Positions 7,286 through 15,708 of a DNA stretch of 23,308 bases are shown here, in pieces. This DNA is from Albibeggiatoa sp964388965. GTDB lineage: Bacteria; Pseudomonadota; Gammaproteobacteria; Beggiatoales; Beggiatoaceae. Each line of letters begins with the position of its first letter. The first letter of the stretch is position 1. Location of the stretch: contig CAYMCP010000056.1 of NCBI GenBank assembly GCA_964388965.1, positions 1-23,308 of the forward strand, written 5' to 3'. The position numbers and the translations under genes are program-made. The notes beneath the pieces are model-generated. The model searched no databases and was not told the origin of the DNA. It saw only the letters and a list, made by a program, of their open reading frames with translations.

Positions 7286-10210
7286 TTGACACCCTTTAGT
7301 CAAAAACAAATAGTCAGTTTTATTGTGCTCAATATCTTAGCTATCATGGGCTATTACTGGCGTTTGCCTGGCTTTTTTGAATTTGATTTTATTTTCACCA
7401 GCATTGCCATTCTAGTCAGTATTCACTTGTTAGGTTTTATTGGTGGCGTAAGTATCGCTGTTTTAACAAGTTTTTTATGGCTACCTGATCCCGTTTTTAT
7501 GCTGATTGCGATTCTCGAAGCCATTTTTATAGGCGGAATATGGCGTAGATTTATACATAACCTATTACTTTTAGAAACACTATTTTGGATCGCAATTGCT
7601 ATACCTATCATCTGGTTATCCTACCTTGTGCAATCATACGATGTCGTACAAATTTTGCCAATTTTAGCAATTCGTTTTATCAATGCGATTACCAATGCCG
7701 TGATTGCCAGCCTGATTATTAGTTTAGTCCCATTTTATAACTGGTTAGAATTAGAACAAGATGACTGCCCCGAATTCCACCATATTTTATTTAATTTATT
7801 TACATTATTTGCCTTATTTCCAATTTTAATTTTACTGTACTCACACAATTTGGATGCTCAAGCAATAGATTTCAATTCGCAACAATTGCAGATGATCCAC
7901 GCCGCAAAACTAGGGATATTAGTAGCAGTACTAATGATAAGTTTAATTATTGCTGCAATTATCAGTCATAGACTCGCAGAACCACTAGAACGTTTAAGCC
8001 GATTAAAACTTGATTTGGCAGACAATCTCATTCAACAAAACAATATCCCGGACAGTCATCTTAAAGAAATTAATCATATTTCGAGTAATTTTGTTGCTTT
8101 GTGTCGAGATATGATGAAACGCCGCAATACGGAAAAACGCCTGTTGCAATCGCAAACCATGTTAAAAAGTATTTTGGATAATATTCCACAATATATTTTC
8201 TGGAAAGACCCTAACGGCTATTATCTTGGTTGTAATGATAATTTTGCAAAATTAATTGGTATTTATGACATCAATAAAATTATTGGTAAAGATGATGAGA
8301 TGCTAATTACTGATTATGCAAATGCGGATATTCTAAATTTTTTATCAAAATGCTCCTATTCCACAGTTGAAGCGTCTTATCACTGTATTTCGCAAGTTGA
8401 ACGTGAAAATTACACCTTATGGTTTGATAGCAACACGATTCCACTGAACAACACACAAGGCGATTATATCGGTTATTTAGGCACGTTTGAAAATATTAGT
8501 GAGCGTAAACAAACAGAAGAAAAGTTAAAACAAGCCGCCAAAGTACTGGAAAACAGTGCGGAGGCAATCTGTATTACCGACCCTGATGCACATATTATTG
8601 TCGTAAATCGCGCCTTCACTCAAATTACCGGCTACAACGAGGAGGAAGTGCTAGGAAAATCGACCAATTTGTTGAAATCAGGCAAACATGATGCGACTTT
8701 CTATAAAAACATGTGGACTTCTATCCAAATGTCCGGACGTTGGGAAGGTGAAATTTGGAATCGGCGTAAAAATGGTGAAATTTACCCAGAATGGCTTAAT
8801 ATCAGTGTGATTCGAGATGAAAATACGAAAGAAATTACTAATTATTTAGCGATTTTTTCTGATATTACTCGCGCAAAACAAAATGAACAGCGTTTAGCTT
8901 ATTTAGCGCATTATGATGATTTAACAGGTTTGCCAAATCGCACTTTATTTTATGAGCGAGTAGAACGCGCCCTATTTTTAGCAAAAGAGCAACAATACAA
9001 AGTTGCTGTGTTATTTTTGGATTTAGACCATTTCAAATATGTCAACGATACTTGGGGACATGCAATTGGTGATTTATTACTAAAAGACGCTGCAAAACGG
9101 ATTGTACAATGTGTGCGTAAAAATGATACGGTGGCACGTTTAGGCGGTGATGAATTTACTGCGGTACTAGATAATGTTGGTCATTCAGAAATTGCCGCCA
9201 CCGTTGCACAGTGTATTTTAGACAGTATGCGTCCTGCATTTTGTTTAAGTGGTCATGAAACATTTATTTCATCGAGTATTGGAATTAGCATTTATCCCAC
9301 CGACGGCGAAGATGTTGAAACGTTATTAAAACATGCCGACATTGCTATGTATCGCGCTAAGGAAAGTGGTAAGGATAATTATCAATTTTTCACCCCACAA
9401 ATGAATGTAGAAGCACACCAACGTTTATTGCTTGAAGTCAAATTACGCCACGCTTTGGAGCGCAATGAATTGCGTTTATACTATCAACCTCAAGTACACC
9501 TTGCTAGCAGTTATATTATTGGTGCAGAGGTGCTAGTTCGTTGGCAGCATCCTGAAATGGGTTTATTACAACCAAACCAATTTATTCCGCTTGCAGAGGA
9601 AACAGGTTTAATTGTATCAATTGGCGAGTGGGTACTACGTGCGGCTTGTGAGCAGCATAAAATTTGGCGCGACAACGGTTATCCGCATTTACGTTTAGCG
9701 GTAAATTTATCTTCTCGTCAATTTCGTGAAGCAGATTTAGCGCAAAGGATAATCCAAATTATAGATGAGACTGAAATGGACGCTAATTTACTCGAATTAG
9801 AAATTACGGAAAGTGTATTGATGACTGATGCAGAAAAAGCTATTGAAACTTTAAATATTTTAAAACAATTAGGCGTTCAACTGGCAATAGACGATTTCGG
9901 TACAGGCTACTCATCTTTAAACTATTTAAAACGTTTCCCGATTGATAAATTAAAAATCGATAAATCATTTATCTGTGATATTCCAAAAAATACGGACGAT
10001 ATGACTATTACGAAAGCAATTGTTGCATTGGCGCGTAGTCTACACTTAAAAGTAATCGCGGAAGGCGTAGAAACCAAAGCACAACTTGCATTTTTAAAAT
10101 CTTTACGTTGCGACGAAGTACAAGGTTATTTTCTAGGGCATCCCATTCCAGTAAACGAATTTGTTGAACTACTCGACGCTCAAAGTGTGGTGCAACTCAA
10201 ACGCGCCTAA
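7286..10210 (+). CDS. Membrane-bound PAS-PAS-GGDEF-EAL cyclic-di-GMP signalling protein
   Basis: A 974-residue bifunctional-type c-di-GMP enzyme. Residues 1-235 contain about eight hydrophobic helices of an unassigned membrane sensor (MASE-like), followed by a HAMP-like linker (about 222-280). PAS1 (about 291-410) and PAS2 (about 417-535) precede GGDEF (about 545-705) and EAL (about 720-965). The cyclase signature GGDEF is intact at 620-624, and RKND five residues upstream is an inhibitory I-site (RxxD). The phosphodiesterase side is also intact: EVLVR at 748-752, NLSSRQF, LEITES, DDFGTGYSSL, KIDKSF, EGVET and QGYFLG. Either or both activities may therefore operate, gated by the sensors. Start is TTG at 7286 with GTGAGGT eight bases upstream; an in-frame stop at 7277 excludes a longer form. 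It is convergent with the next gene (1 bp apart). Confidence 0.93.
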   Translation: MTPFSQKQIVSFIVLNILAIMGYYWRLPGFFEFDFIFTSIAILVSIHLLGFIGGVSIAVLTSFLWLPDPVFMLIAILEAIFIGGIWRRFIHNLLLLETLFWIAIAIPIIWLSYLVQSYDVVQILPILAIRFINAITNAVIASLIISLVPFYNWLELEQDDCPEFHHILFNLFTLFALFPILILLYSHNLDAQAIDFNSQQLQMIHAAKLGILVAVLMISLIIAAIISHRLAEPLERLSRLKLDLADNLIQQNNIPDSHLKEINHISSNFVALCRDMMKRRNTEKRLLQSQTMLKSILDNIPQYIFWKDPNGYYLGCNDNFAKLIGIYDINKIIGKDDEMLITDYANADILNFLSKCSYSTVEASYHCISQVERENYTLWFDSNTIPLNNTQGDYIGYLGTFENISERKQTEEKLKQAAKVLENSAEAICITDPDAHIIVVNRAFTQITGYNEEEVLGKSTNLLKSGKHDATFYKNMWTSIQMSGRWEGEIWNRRKNGEIYPEWLNISVIRDENTKEITNYLAIFSDITRAKQNEQRLAYLAHYDDLTGLPNRTLFYERVERALFLAKEQQYKVAVLFLDLDHFKYVNDTWGHAIGDLLLKDAAKRIVQCVRKNDTVARLGGDEFTAVLDNVGHSEIAATVAQCILDSMRPAFCLSGHETFISSSIGISIYPTDGEDVETLLKHADIAMYRAKESGKDNYQFFTPQMNVEAHQRLLLEVKLRHALERNELRLYYQPQVHLASSYIIGAEVLVRWQHPEMGLLQPNQFIPLAEETGLIVSIGEWVLRAACEQHKIWRDNGYPHLRLAVNLSSRQFREADLAQRIIQIIDETEMDANLLELEITESVLMTDAEKAIETLNILKQLGVQLAIDDFGTGYSSLNYLKRFPIDKLKIDKSFICDIPKNTDDMTITKAIVALARSLHLKVIAEGVETKAQLAFLKSLRCDEVQGYFLGHPIPVNEFVELLDAQSVVQLKRA

Positions 10211-10211
10211 C

Positions 10212-11201
10212 TTACCAAGGACGTGGCGGCGAAATCTTACCACCTTTTGTATCACGCCAAGCCTGATTTAATAATTTAATCCACTCATTTGAATAATGCG
10301 CTTTCTCTTGTTTTTCTGGATCGATAGATATTTTATTTTTCCAATAACGTATTTGATGCCAGCGTTTTTCCATTTGCAACCATAACCAAGCGTGTAATTT
10401 ACCATAATGTTTATAATAAAAAATTAATGCGCTACGCATTTGCCATAAACTGATTTGTGAACCACTGTCAGACATACCCAATTTCAAAGTTTTTGAAGAT
10501 TCGCCACCAATATGCACCACAACCACGTCAGGCCAATACCAAATCGAATAGCCCGCCTGTTGAATACGACGACATAAATCGACTTCTTCGTAATATAAGA
10601 AAAATTTTTCATCAAAGTAACTTACTTGTTTCAACACATCATGACGAATAATTGAATAGGCACCCGGTACCCAGTCTACTTCAGCGGCAATATTTGGATT
10701 AGCCCAGGTGCGATCAAAACGTCCAAAAAATTTAGATTTAGGATATTTATGCGCTAAACCAGATAAAACCAGAAAATGATTGAGTAAATTAGGAAACATT
10801 CGTGCTGAAGGTTGCCAACTGTTATCCCGCCCAATTAAACGTGCTCCTCCAACACCGACTTGTGGATTTTTACGCATTAATTCTAAAGATAATAATAAAG
10901 CTTGTTCAGTCAAAAATGCGTCGGAATTAAGTAAAACGATAAATTCACCTGTCGCTTGTTGAAAGGCTAAATTATTGGCGGCAGCAAAACCTAAGTTAAT
11001 TGGACTACGAATTAAGGTAATATGCGGAAATTCGCGCTCAACCATATCCGCAGAATCATCGTGAGATGCGTTGTCCACAATAATAATTTCAAGCGTCATT
11101 ACGCCGGCTTTTTTAAGCAACGTTTGCAAGCAACGACGCAACAGATGACAAGTGTTAAATGAAACGATAATAACTGAAATTTCTGGCGTACTTAATATCA
11201 T
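10212..11201 (-). CDS. GT2 family glycosyltransferase (rhamnosyltransferase-like)
   Basis: A 329-residue GT-A fold glycosyltransferase. The N-terminal region has ISVIIVSFNTCHLLRRCL, IIIVDNASHDDSADMV and NLGFAAANN, then a metal-binding aspartate segment VLLNSDAFL around residues 90-98. The acceptor side has VDWVPGAYSIIRHDV and FDEKFFLYYEEVDLCRRI, typical of RfbF/WbbL-type rhamnosyltransferases that act on O-antigen or exopolysaccharide. No membrane helix is obvious, so it probably acts on the cytosolic face. The start ATG overlaps the upstream gene's stop by four bases (TCATGA arrangement), implying one operon with translational coupling. The specific sugar cannot be read from sequence. Confidence 0.88.
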   Translation of the reverse strand: MILSTPEISVIIVSFNTCHLLRRCLQTLLKKAGVMTLEIIIVDNASHDDSADMVEREFPHITLIRSPINLGFAAANNLAFQQATGEFIVLLNSDAFLTEQALLLSLELMRKNPQVGVGGARLIGRDNSWQPSARMFPNLLNHFLVLSGLAHKYPKSKFFGRFDRTWANPNIAAEVDWVPGAYSIIRHDVLKQVSYFDEKFFLYYEEVDLCRRIQQAGYSIWYWPDVVVVHIGGESSKTLKLGMSDSGSQISLWQMRSALIFYYKHYGKLHAWLWLQMEKRWHQIRYWKNKISIDPEKQEKAHYSNEWIKLLNQAWRDTKGGKISPPRPW

Positions 11202-12364
11202 GATTTATCTCTGTCTGTACGATTCCAAGTTGCATCTTTAGTCGCAGTTTTGAGTATTAGCGGTAAAATGGTCAATTTCCATATAATATAAAACGGTGCT
11301 GATAATAAAACTAGATAATCTTCTCGCGTTCCTTGACCAATCCACAAAGCAACTAAAACATGCCCGAATACAATACCCAATGCGGTGAGTGCATAAAGTT
11401 GTGTTGGTAAGAAAGGTATCAAAATCAATACCAGCAATAGAAAAACATGGATTGCGAGCGGTAGTAACAACAAGTCTAACAAGGGTTCGATAAAGCATCG
11501 CTGACCTGTTGCTGCGGCTTGATATAACGCTGGAATATGCTCGCGCATGATCCGAAATCGTCCACCTTCCCAACGAGCACGCTGAGTTTTGGTTCCTTTT
11601 TGCGCAATCGGCATATCAGCGCGTACCGTCGAATTATCAACAAATTGGACTTTTAAACGATGTCTGACCAAAGTGAGATGATATTCTAAATCTTCAACGA
11701 TAGAGTTAGCCGTATAAGGCACATTTATGAGTGTTTTACGACTTAATCCAAAGCCATTGCCTGAAATGCCTACTGATAGATTCCAAAAAGCCCGACCGCG
11801 TGGTCTTAAAACATTAAACGCTAATAATGCAACATTAAGTAATCGAGTACGACGTGAGGCGTGTGGATTATTTACCGTGTAGCGACATTGCAAACCGTCT
11901 GCACCTTGCATAAACATTTGCTCACAAACACGAATAAAATTAGATTCAACTGTGGTATCAGCGTCTATAATTAGTACTGCGTCTATTTCAGTCTGCTCTA
12001 ACAGATATTTAAAAGCAAAATCAAGTGCATAGCCTTTACCGCGCAATTCTTCATTATGGCGTTCCAATACTACTGCACCCGCTTGACGGGCTTTATCTGC
12101 GGTATCATCGGTACAATTATCTGCAATAACATATACTTGGCACTGTCCATTGGGCAACTCGCAATGGCGTAGGCTATTAATGGTTTGGTTAATATTATCA
12201 GATTCATTGTGCGCAGGAATAACGACCGCTAAATTTAGTCCTGCTTCGTGATAAGCTTGACGCGGTTTATATAGTAATGCGCCAATCGTTAAAAAGAGGA
12301 GTTCAAATGTGCCAAATACTGTCACGGCTGCAAGTAAAATGGCAAACAAAATCCATAAGTTCAT
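11198..12364 (-). CDS. Membrane GT2 processive-type glycosyltransferase
   Basis: A 388-residue glycosyltransferase with one N-terminal membrane helix (1-31) and two or three C-terminal helices (about 295-375). The catalytic domain shows VVIPAHNESDNI, VIADNCTDDTAD, a DAD metal site (LIIDADTTV near 132-140), an ED acidic motif (VEDLEYH) and QRARW, the Q-x-x-R-W motif of processive BcsA-like enzymes. SGNGFGLSR is also family-typical. It probably adds sugar or makes a short polymer from a nucleotide-sugar at the inner membrane. It is the first gene of the two-gene minus-strand operon; the next gene starts inside its stop codon. Its upstream region (12365 onward) is repeat-rich. Confidence 0.88.
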   Translation of the reverse strand: MNLWILFAILLAAVTVFGTFELLFLTIGALLYKPRQAYHEAGLNLAVVIPAHNESDNINQTINSLRHCELPNGQCQVYVIADNCTDDTADKARQAGAVVLERHNEELRGKGYALDFAFKYLLEQTEIDAVLIIDADTTVESNFIRVCEQMFMQGADGLQCRYTVNNPHASRRTRLLNVALLAFNVLRPRGRAFWNLSVGISGNGFGLSRKTLINVPYTANSIVEDLEYHLTLVRHRLKVQFVDNSTVRADMPIAQKGTKTQRARWEGGRFRIMREHIPALYQAAATGQRCFIEPLLDLLLLPLAIHVFLLLVLILIPFLPTQLYALTALGIVFGHVLVALWIGQGTREDYLVLLSAPFYIIWKLTILPLILKTATKDATWNRTDRDKS

Positions 12365-12497
12365 GGTAATTTTTTTAGTGTGACTACAGATGAGGCTATT
12401 AAAAGAGATATGCTATAAAATGTCTAGTAACAATTAGCAATTAACGACTAACAATTAGCAGTTTTTTTGATGACTATCTGATTTAGTAGTATTTATA

Positions 12498-12572
12498 GGA
12501 GTGACGCAGTTCACACGAAAATTTTACGCTACATTTGCAACTCACAATATTTGTAACTCACAATAAATCAGG
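12498..12572 (-). repeat. Dispersed repeat, inverted copy of 1-58
   Basis: Read on the minus strand it matches the start of the window, ending in TGAACTGCGTCACTCC. It differs by a 16-bp tandem duplication (ATTGTGAGTTACAAAT next to ATTGTGAGTTGCAAAT). Its 16-base terminus is identical to the right end of the 113-bp element at 21278-21390, while the interior is unrelated. The two copies in this window bracket 12.4 kb in inverted orientation. Confidence 0.75.
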
Positions 12573-12614
12573 ACGCAGAGCGTCCATGCTGCATCCCAAC
12601 GGAGACCATTGGGA
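12571..12614. repeat. REP-like double hairpin
   Basis: GGACGC (12571-12576) pairs with GCGTCC (12580-12585) over a three-base loop. TCCCAA (12594-12599) then pairs with TTGGGA (12609-12614). The layout GGACGC..GCGTCC, TGCATCCC and GGGACGAG resembles the two-stem dispersed repeats common in filamentous and sulfur-oxidising bacteria. It abuts the dispersed-repeat copy, so the two may be one composite element. Confidence 0.5.
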
Positions 12615-12631
12615 CGAGAAATTCCATGTAA

Positions 12632-12784
12632 GTTGAACAGACGAATATCAGCATTGGCGATAATAATCAGTTTTTGAGTAGCAGTGTGAAATGGATTATG
12701 ATGGGATTAGCTGAATTGTCACTATTGGCAGTCTTAGTGCTTTTAATTTTTTCGGGAAATTCATCTACTATTAATGGTGTCTGA
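12632..12784 (+). pseudogene. Possible remnant of a membrane-protein gene
   Basis: An open stretch of 50 codons ends in TGA at 12782-12784 and reads like protein: a polar segment containing NISIGDNNQFLSSS, then one hydrophobic helix (MMGLAELSLLAVLVLLIFSG) and a short tail. There is no ATG at its beginning; TTG, GTG or ATG codons inside could start a peptide of about 30 residues. The IGDNN-type segment followed by a helix looks like a fragment of a larger membrane-anchored protein, perhaps left after repeat insertion just upstream. I do not recognise a family. It could also be chance. Confidence 0.25.
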
Positions 12785-12979
12785 TTTACATTCGATCCAC
12801 AACGGTTGCTTATCGTTGATTAAAAAGAATAAATCCAATTCAGCAAACCGTAAAAAGACGGAAAGAAATTCTGATTTTTATTCTCCCCGCTACAATTTTA
12901 ATCAGCACAACAACTTTAGTTTGTAAAATAGTGAATTTGTAGGAAAATAAGGACTAAATATATTTTAAGGACTCATCTC

Positions 12980-14125
12980 GTGACCCATTTTGCCCGCCCT
13001 GTTGAACGCCAAAATACTGATAGCATTAAATGGAATCATTATGACAAAGATGTCATACCGCTATGGATTGCTGATATGGATTTTATGTCACCGCAGCAAG
13101 TCATTGACGCTTTGCAAGCACGAGTTGCTCAAGGACACTATGGTTATGGTCATGACAGTCAAGAATTGCTAGAACGCATCTGTCAACGAATGCAACGTTT
13201 ATATCAATGGACTGTTAAACCAGAAGATATTATTTCATTACCCGGACTGGTTAGTGGTTTTAATATTGCTTGTCGTGCTATCGGCGAACAAGGTGACGCA
13301 GTTTTAGTACAACCTCCTGTTTATCCACCATTTCTTAGTGCACCAGCAAATCAACATCGCCAACTATACACCTCAACACTGTCACTAGATATTCAGGATA
13401 ACCATTTAAAATATTCAATTGATTTTGATGATTTCAAGCAAAAAATCGCTAAAAATACCCGTTTATTTATTTTATGCCATCCTCACAACCCAATAGGGCG
13501 TAGTTTTTCCCAAGCAGAATTGATGCAAATGGCAGAAATTTGTTTACAACACAATACAGTAATTTGCTCAGATGAAATTCATAGCGATTTGATTTTAGAA
13601 GGAAAACATCAACCAATTGCTACTTTATCTGATGAGATTGCGCAACAAACAATCAGTTTATTTTCACCGAGTAAAACCTACAATATCGCGGGATTAGGTT
13701 ACAGCTTTGCGATTATTCAGAATCCACAACTAAAACATCTTTTTAAGCAAGCGATGGCGGGTATTGTGTCCTATCCTACTATTTTAAGTATTGTTGCCTC
13801 ATTAGCAGCCTATCAACATGGCGATGTTTGGTTAGAGAATTTATTAGATTATTTGCGTGAAAATCGTGATTTTGCAGTAAACTATATTCAAAAGCATTTA
13901 CCACAAATCAAAACAACCTATCCCACCGCAACTTACCTACTATGGTTAGATTGTCGTGAATTAGAAAATCCATATCAACTATTCCTAAATCGGGCAAAAG
14001 TAGCATTAAGCGACGGTAAAGCATTTGGTTTAGCGGGTGAAGGATTTACACGCCTTAATTTTGGTTGTTCGCGGCAAGTCTTACTCGAAAGTTTAGAACG
14101 CATGTCTAATGTTTTAGAAAATTAA
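12980..14125 (+). CDS. patB: PatB/MalY family PLP-dependent C-S lyase
   Basis: Fold-type I PLP enzyme of 381 residues. Members cleave the C-S bond of cystathionine or cysteine conjugates, giving homocysteine or thiol plus pyruvate and ammonia. Family landmarks are the opening RxxxxSxKW-like segment (DSIKWNH), IPLWIADMDF, YGYG, the FILCHPHNPIGR loop, SDEIHSDL with the cofactor-contacting aspartate, and SPSKTYNIAGL carrying the Schiff-base lysine (about residue 234). The C-terminal NFGCSR arginine binds the substrate carboxylate. GTG at 12980 follows AAGGA at about nine bases. The next gene (mltB) is 77 bp downstream. Whether it is a methionine-biosynthetic lyase, a cysteine desulfhydrase or a regulator-like MalY cannot be told from sequence. 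Confidence 0.92.
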   Translation: MTHFARPVERQNTDSIKWNHYDKDVIPLWIADMDFMSPQQVIDALQARVAQGHYGYGHDSQELLERICQRMQRLYQWTVKPEDIISLPGLVSGFNIACRAIGEQGDAVLVQPPVYPPFLSAPANQHRQLYTSTLSLDIQDNHLKYSIDFDDFKQKIAKNTRLFILCHPHNPIGRSFSQAELMQMAEICLQHNTVICSDEIHSDLILEGKHQPIATLSDEIAQQTISLFSPSKTYNIAGLGYSFAIIQNPQLKHLFKQAMAGIVSYPTILSIVASLAAYQHGDVWLENLLDYLRENRDFAVNYIQKHLPQIKTTYPTATYLLWLDCRELENPYQLFLNRAKVALSDGKAFGLAGEGFTRLNFGCSRQVLLESLERMSNVLEN

Positions 14126-14202
14126 AACTTGAACATTTTTTGCCGATACGCGAAGCCTATATTACAATGTCTATTATCTTAGTAAATTATTGGAGTAAAT
14201 CT

Positions 14203-15177
14203 GTGTTTAGAATATCAACGTTTTTAATTTTATTTGCCGTAAGCCCTTTGCTAGTTGCTAAAACTGTCTCGCTCGATGAGTTTATTAACTCGATGATACA
14301 AGAGCACAGATTTAACAAAACACAATTACAACAACTATTTAAGCAAGTTCAAAAGAAAAATAGTATTTTAAAAGCGATGAAACGTCCCGGAGAAGCAAAA
14401 CCTTGGTATGAGTATCGTAAAATTTTCCTCACCCCAGATCGGATCAATGCAGGCGTAACATTTTGGCGCAAACATGCGAAAACTTTAGCACAAGCTGAAA
14501 AAACCTATGGCGTACCAGCAGAAATTATCGTTGCAATCATCGGTGTTGAAACTTTTTACGGTAAACAATTTGGCAATTTTCGCGTAATTGACTCGTTATA
14601 CACATTAGGTTTTTACTATCCTAAACGCGCGGATTTTTTTCGTAATGAATTAACAGAATTTTTATTATTAACTCGTGAAGAAAAAGTAAATCCATTATAT
14701 CCAAAAGGCTCATACGCGGGTGCGGTGGGTTATGGTCAGTTTATTCCGAGCAGTTATCGCAATTACGCAATAGATTTTGATGGTGATGGTGTACGCAATT
14801 TATGGAATAATGTTGAAGATAGCATTGGTAGTATTGGTAATTATTTACGCAATTATTCAAAAAGTTACGGCTGGCAACCAAATCAAATTATCATCAAACC
14901 CACTAAGGTGCGTCCTGATGCAGTAGAATCTTTACTAGCATTAAAATTCAAACCACAATTTACCGTGCATCAATTAAAACAAAAAGGCTTACAATTCGCC
15001 ACTGATCAATATGATAAGCAATTGGGTTTATTGATTGACTTAGAAACAGAACAGGGCAAATTATACTGGGTTGGCTTTAATAATTTTTACATGATAACGC
15101 GCTACAATAAAAGCAATCGTTATGCAATGGCTGTATATCAATTAGCGCAAGCAATTAAGGCAAGCATTAATGAATAA
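14203..15177 (+). CDS. mltB: MltB lytic murein transglycosylase (soluble, exported form)
   Basis: Cleaves the MurNAc-GlcNAc bond of peptidoglycan, forming 1,6-anhydroMurNAc ends. I place the start at GTG 14203: GGAG lies seven bases upstream and it opens a clean signal peptide (MFRISTFLILFAVSPLLVA, cleaved before KTVS). In-frame TTG 14140 and ATG 14167 would bury it. The mature protein has the MltB domain: FYGVET-type catalytic segment (GVETFYGKQFGNFRV), GAVGYGQFIPSSYRNYAIDFDGDG containing the EF-hand-like calcium loop, and DSIGSIGNYL. There is no lipobox, so unlike E. coli MltB it is probably periplasmic and soluble. rlpA starts inside its last codons. Confidence 0.93.
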   Translation: MFRISTFLILFAVSPLLVAKTVSLDEFINSMIQEHRFNKTQLQQLFKQVQKKNSILKAMKRPGEAKPWYEYRKIFLTPDRINAGVTFWRKHAKTLAQAEKTYGVPAEIIVAIIGVETFYGKQFGNFRVIDSLYTLGFYYPKRADFFRNELTEFLLLTREEKVNPLYPKGSYAGAVGYGQFIPSSYRNYAIDFDGDGVRNLWNNVEDSIGSIGNYLRNYSKSYGWQPNQIIIKPTKVRPDAVESLLALKFKPQFTVHQLKQKGLQFATDQYDKQLGLLIDLETEQGKLYWVGFNNFYMITRYNKSNRYAMAVYQLAQAIKASINE

Positions 15178-15643
15178 ATACATTACTTATTTTATAGTCT
15201 GCTATTTATTGCAAGCTTGTACTAGCTTACCTGTCGAGCCACCCAATACCGTCACGACTAAGCCGCAACCCGTAATCACTAAACCAAATTTGACGCAACC
15301 ACAACCTCAAATAGCAACACCTCAACCAACGTTTAACATTCGCGGCTTCCGACAACAAACTTATGCCATTTGGTACAACATTTTGGAGCATGGCAACCCT
15401 ACTGCAAACGGTGACATATACGATTACTACGCGATGAGTGCAGCACATTCACAGTTACCGCTAGGTGCTCAAGTTCGGGTGCGCGACGTAGAAAGTGGAC
15501 ATAGCATTATTGTAACAATTAATGATCGACAACCTACGCCTGCAATTAAATTATCTATTTTTGCAGCAAAACAACTCGGCGTTTGGAATAAAATTAATCC
15601 CTTAGTAATCATTGAAGATTTGGATTTAAAGCGACTACGTTAA
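15170..15643 (+). CDS. rlpA: RlpA-like lipoprotein, double-psi beta-barrel, divergent active site
   Basis: RlpA proteins are lytic transglycosylases that cut glycan strands lacking stem peptides at the septum. This one has 157 residues with a lipoprotein signal (YLLQAC, Cys17), a proline/threonine-rich linker (20-60) and one DPBB domain (about 62-150). It has no SPOR domain, so septal targeting would need another route. TANGDIYDYYAMSAAH aligns with the family motif TANGExYDxxxxTAAH: the catalytic glutamate position is aspartate, and the following aspartate and histidine are kept. Later motifs are also altered (INDRQP for the usual NDRGP, and KLS where DLS is normal). The start overlaps the end of mltB by eight bases, so two wall-cleaving enzymes are coupled. 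Activity is uncertain. Confidence 0.85.
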   Translation: MNKYITYFIVCYLLQACTSLPVEPPNTVTTKPQPVITKPNLTQPQPQIATPQPTFNIRGFRQQTYAIWYNILEHGNPTANGDIYDYYAMSAAHSQLPLGAQVRVRDVESGHSIIVTINDRQPTPAIKLSIFAAKQLGVWNKINPLVIIEDLDLKRLR

Positions 15644-15708
15644 TTTATGCAGGCATATAAAATTTATTTTGCAATATAAATAAAATTAAACAAAATTTAG
15701 GATATTTG

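Larger units (their letters stand above)
12365..12979. other. 615-bp repeat-rich intergenic region
   Basis: This gap separates the divergent glycosyltransferase operon and the aminotransferase gene. It holds a 12-bp direct repeat TAACAATTAGCA (12428-12439 and 12449-12460), the inverted dispersed-repeat copy (12498-12572), two REP-like hairpins (12571-12614) and a possible short coding remnant (12632-12784). The last 190 bp are AT-rich leader with no confident promoter call. AAGGA at 12966-12970 serves the downstream GTG start. Confidence 0.65.

Noticed and set aside
12850..12910. Cyclic-di-GMP riboswitch upstream of the aminotransferase
   Set aside because: GCAAACC and a short CCGT/ACGG stem look suggestive, but the conserved second half of the aptamer is not visible.
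14140..14202. Longer N-terminus for the MltB gene (TTG 14140 or ATG 14167)
   Set aside because: It would place the signal peptide internally. GTG 14203 has a good Shine-Dalgarno at correct spacing.
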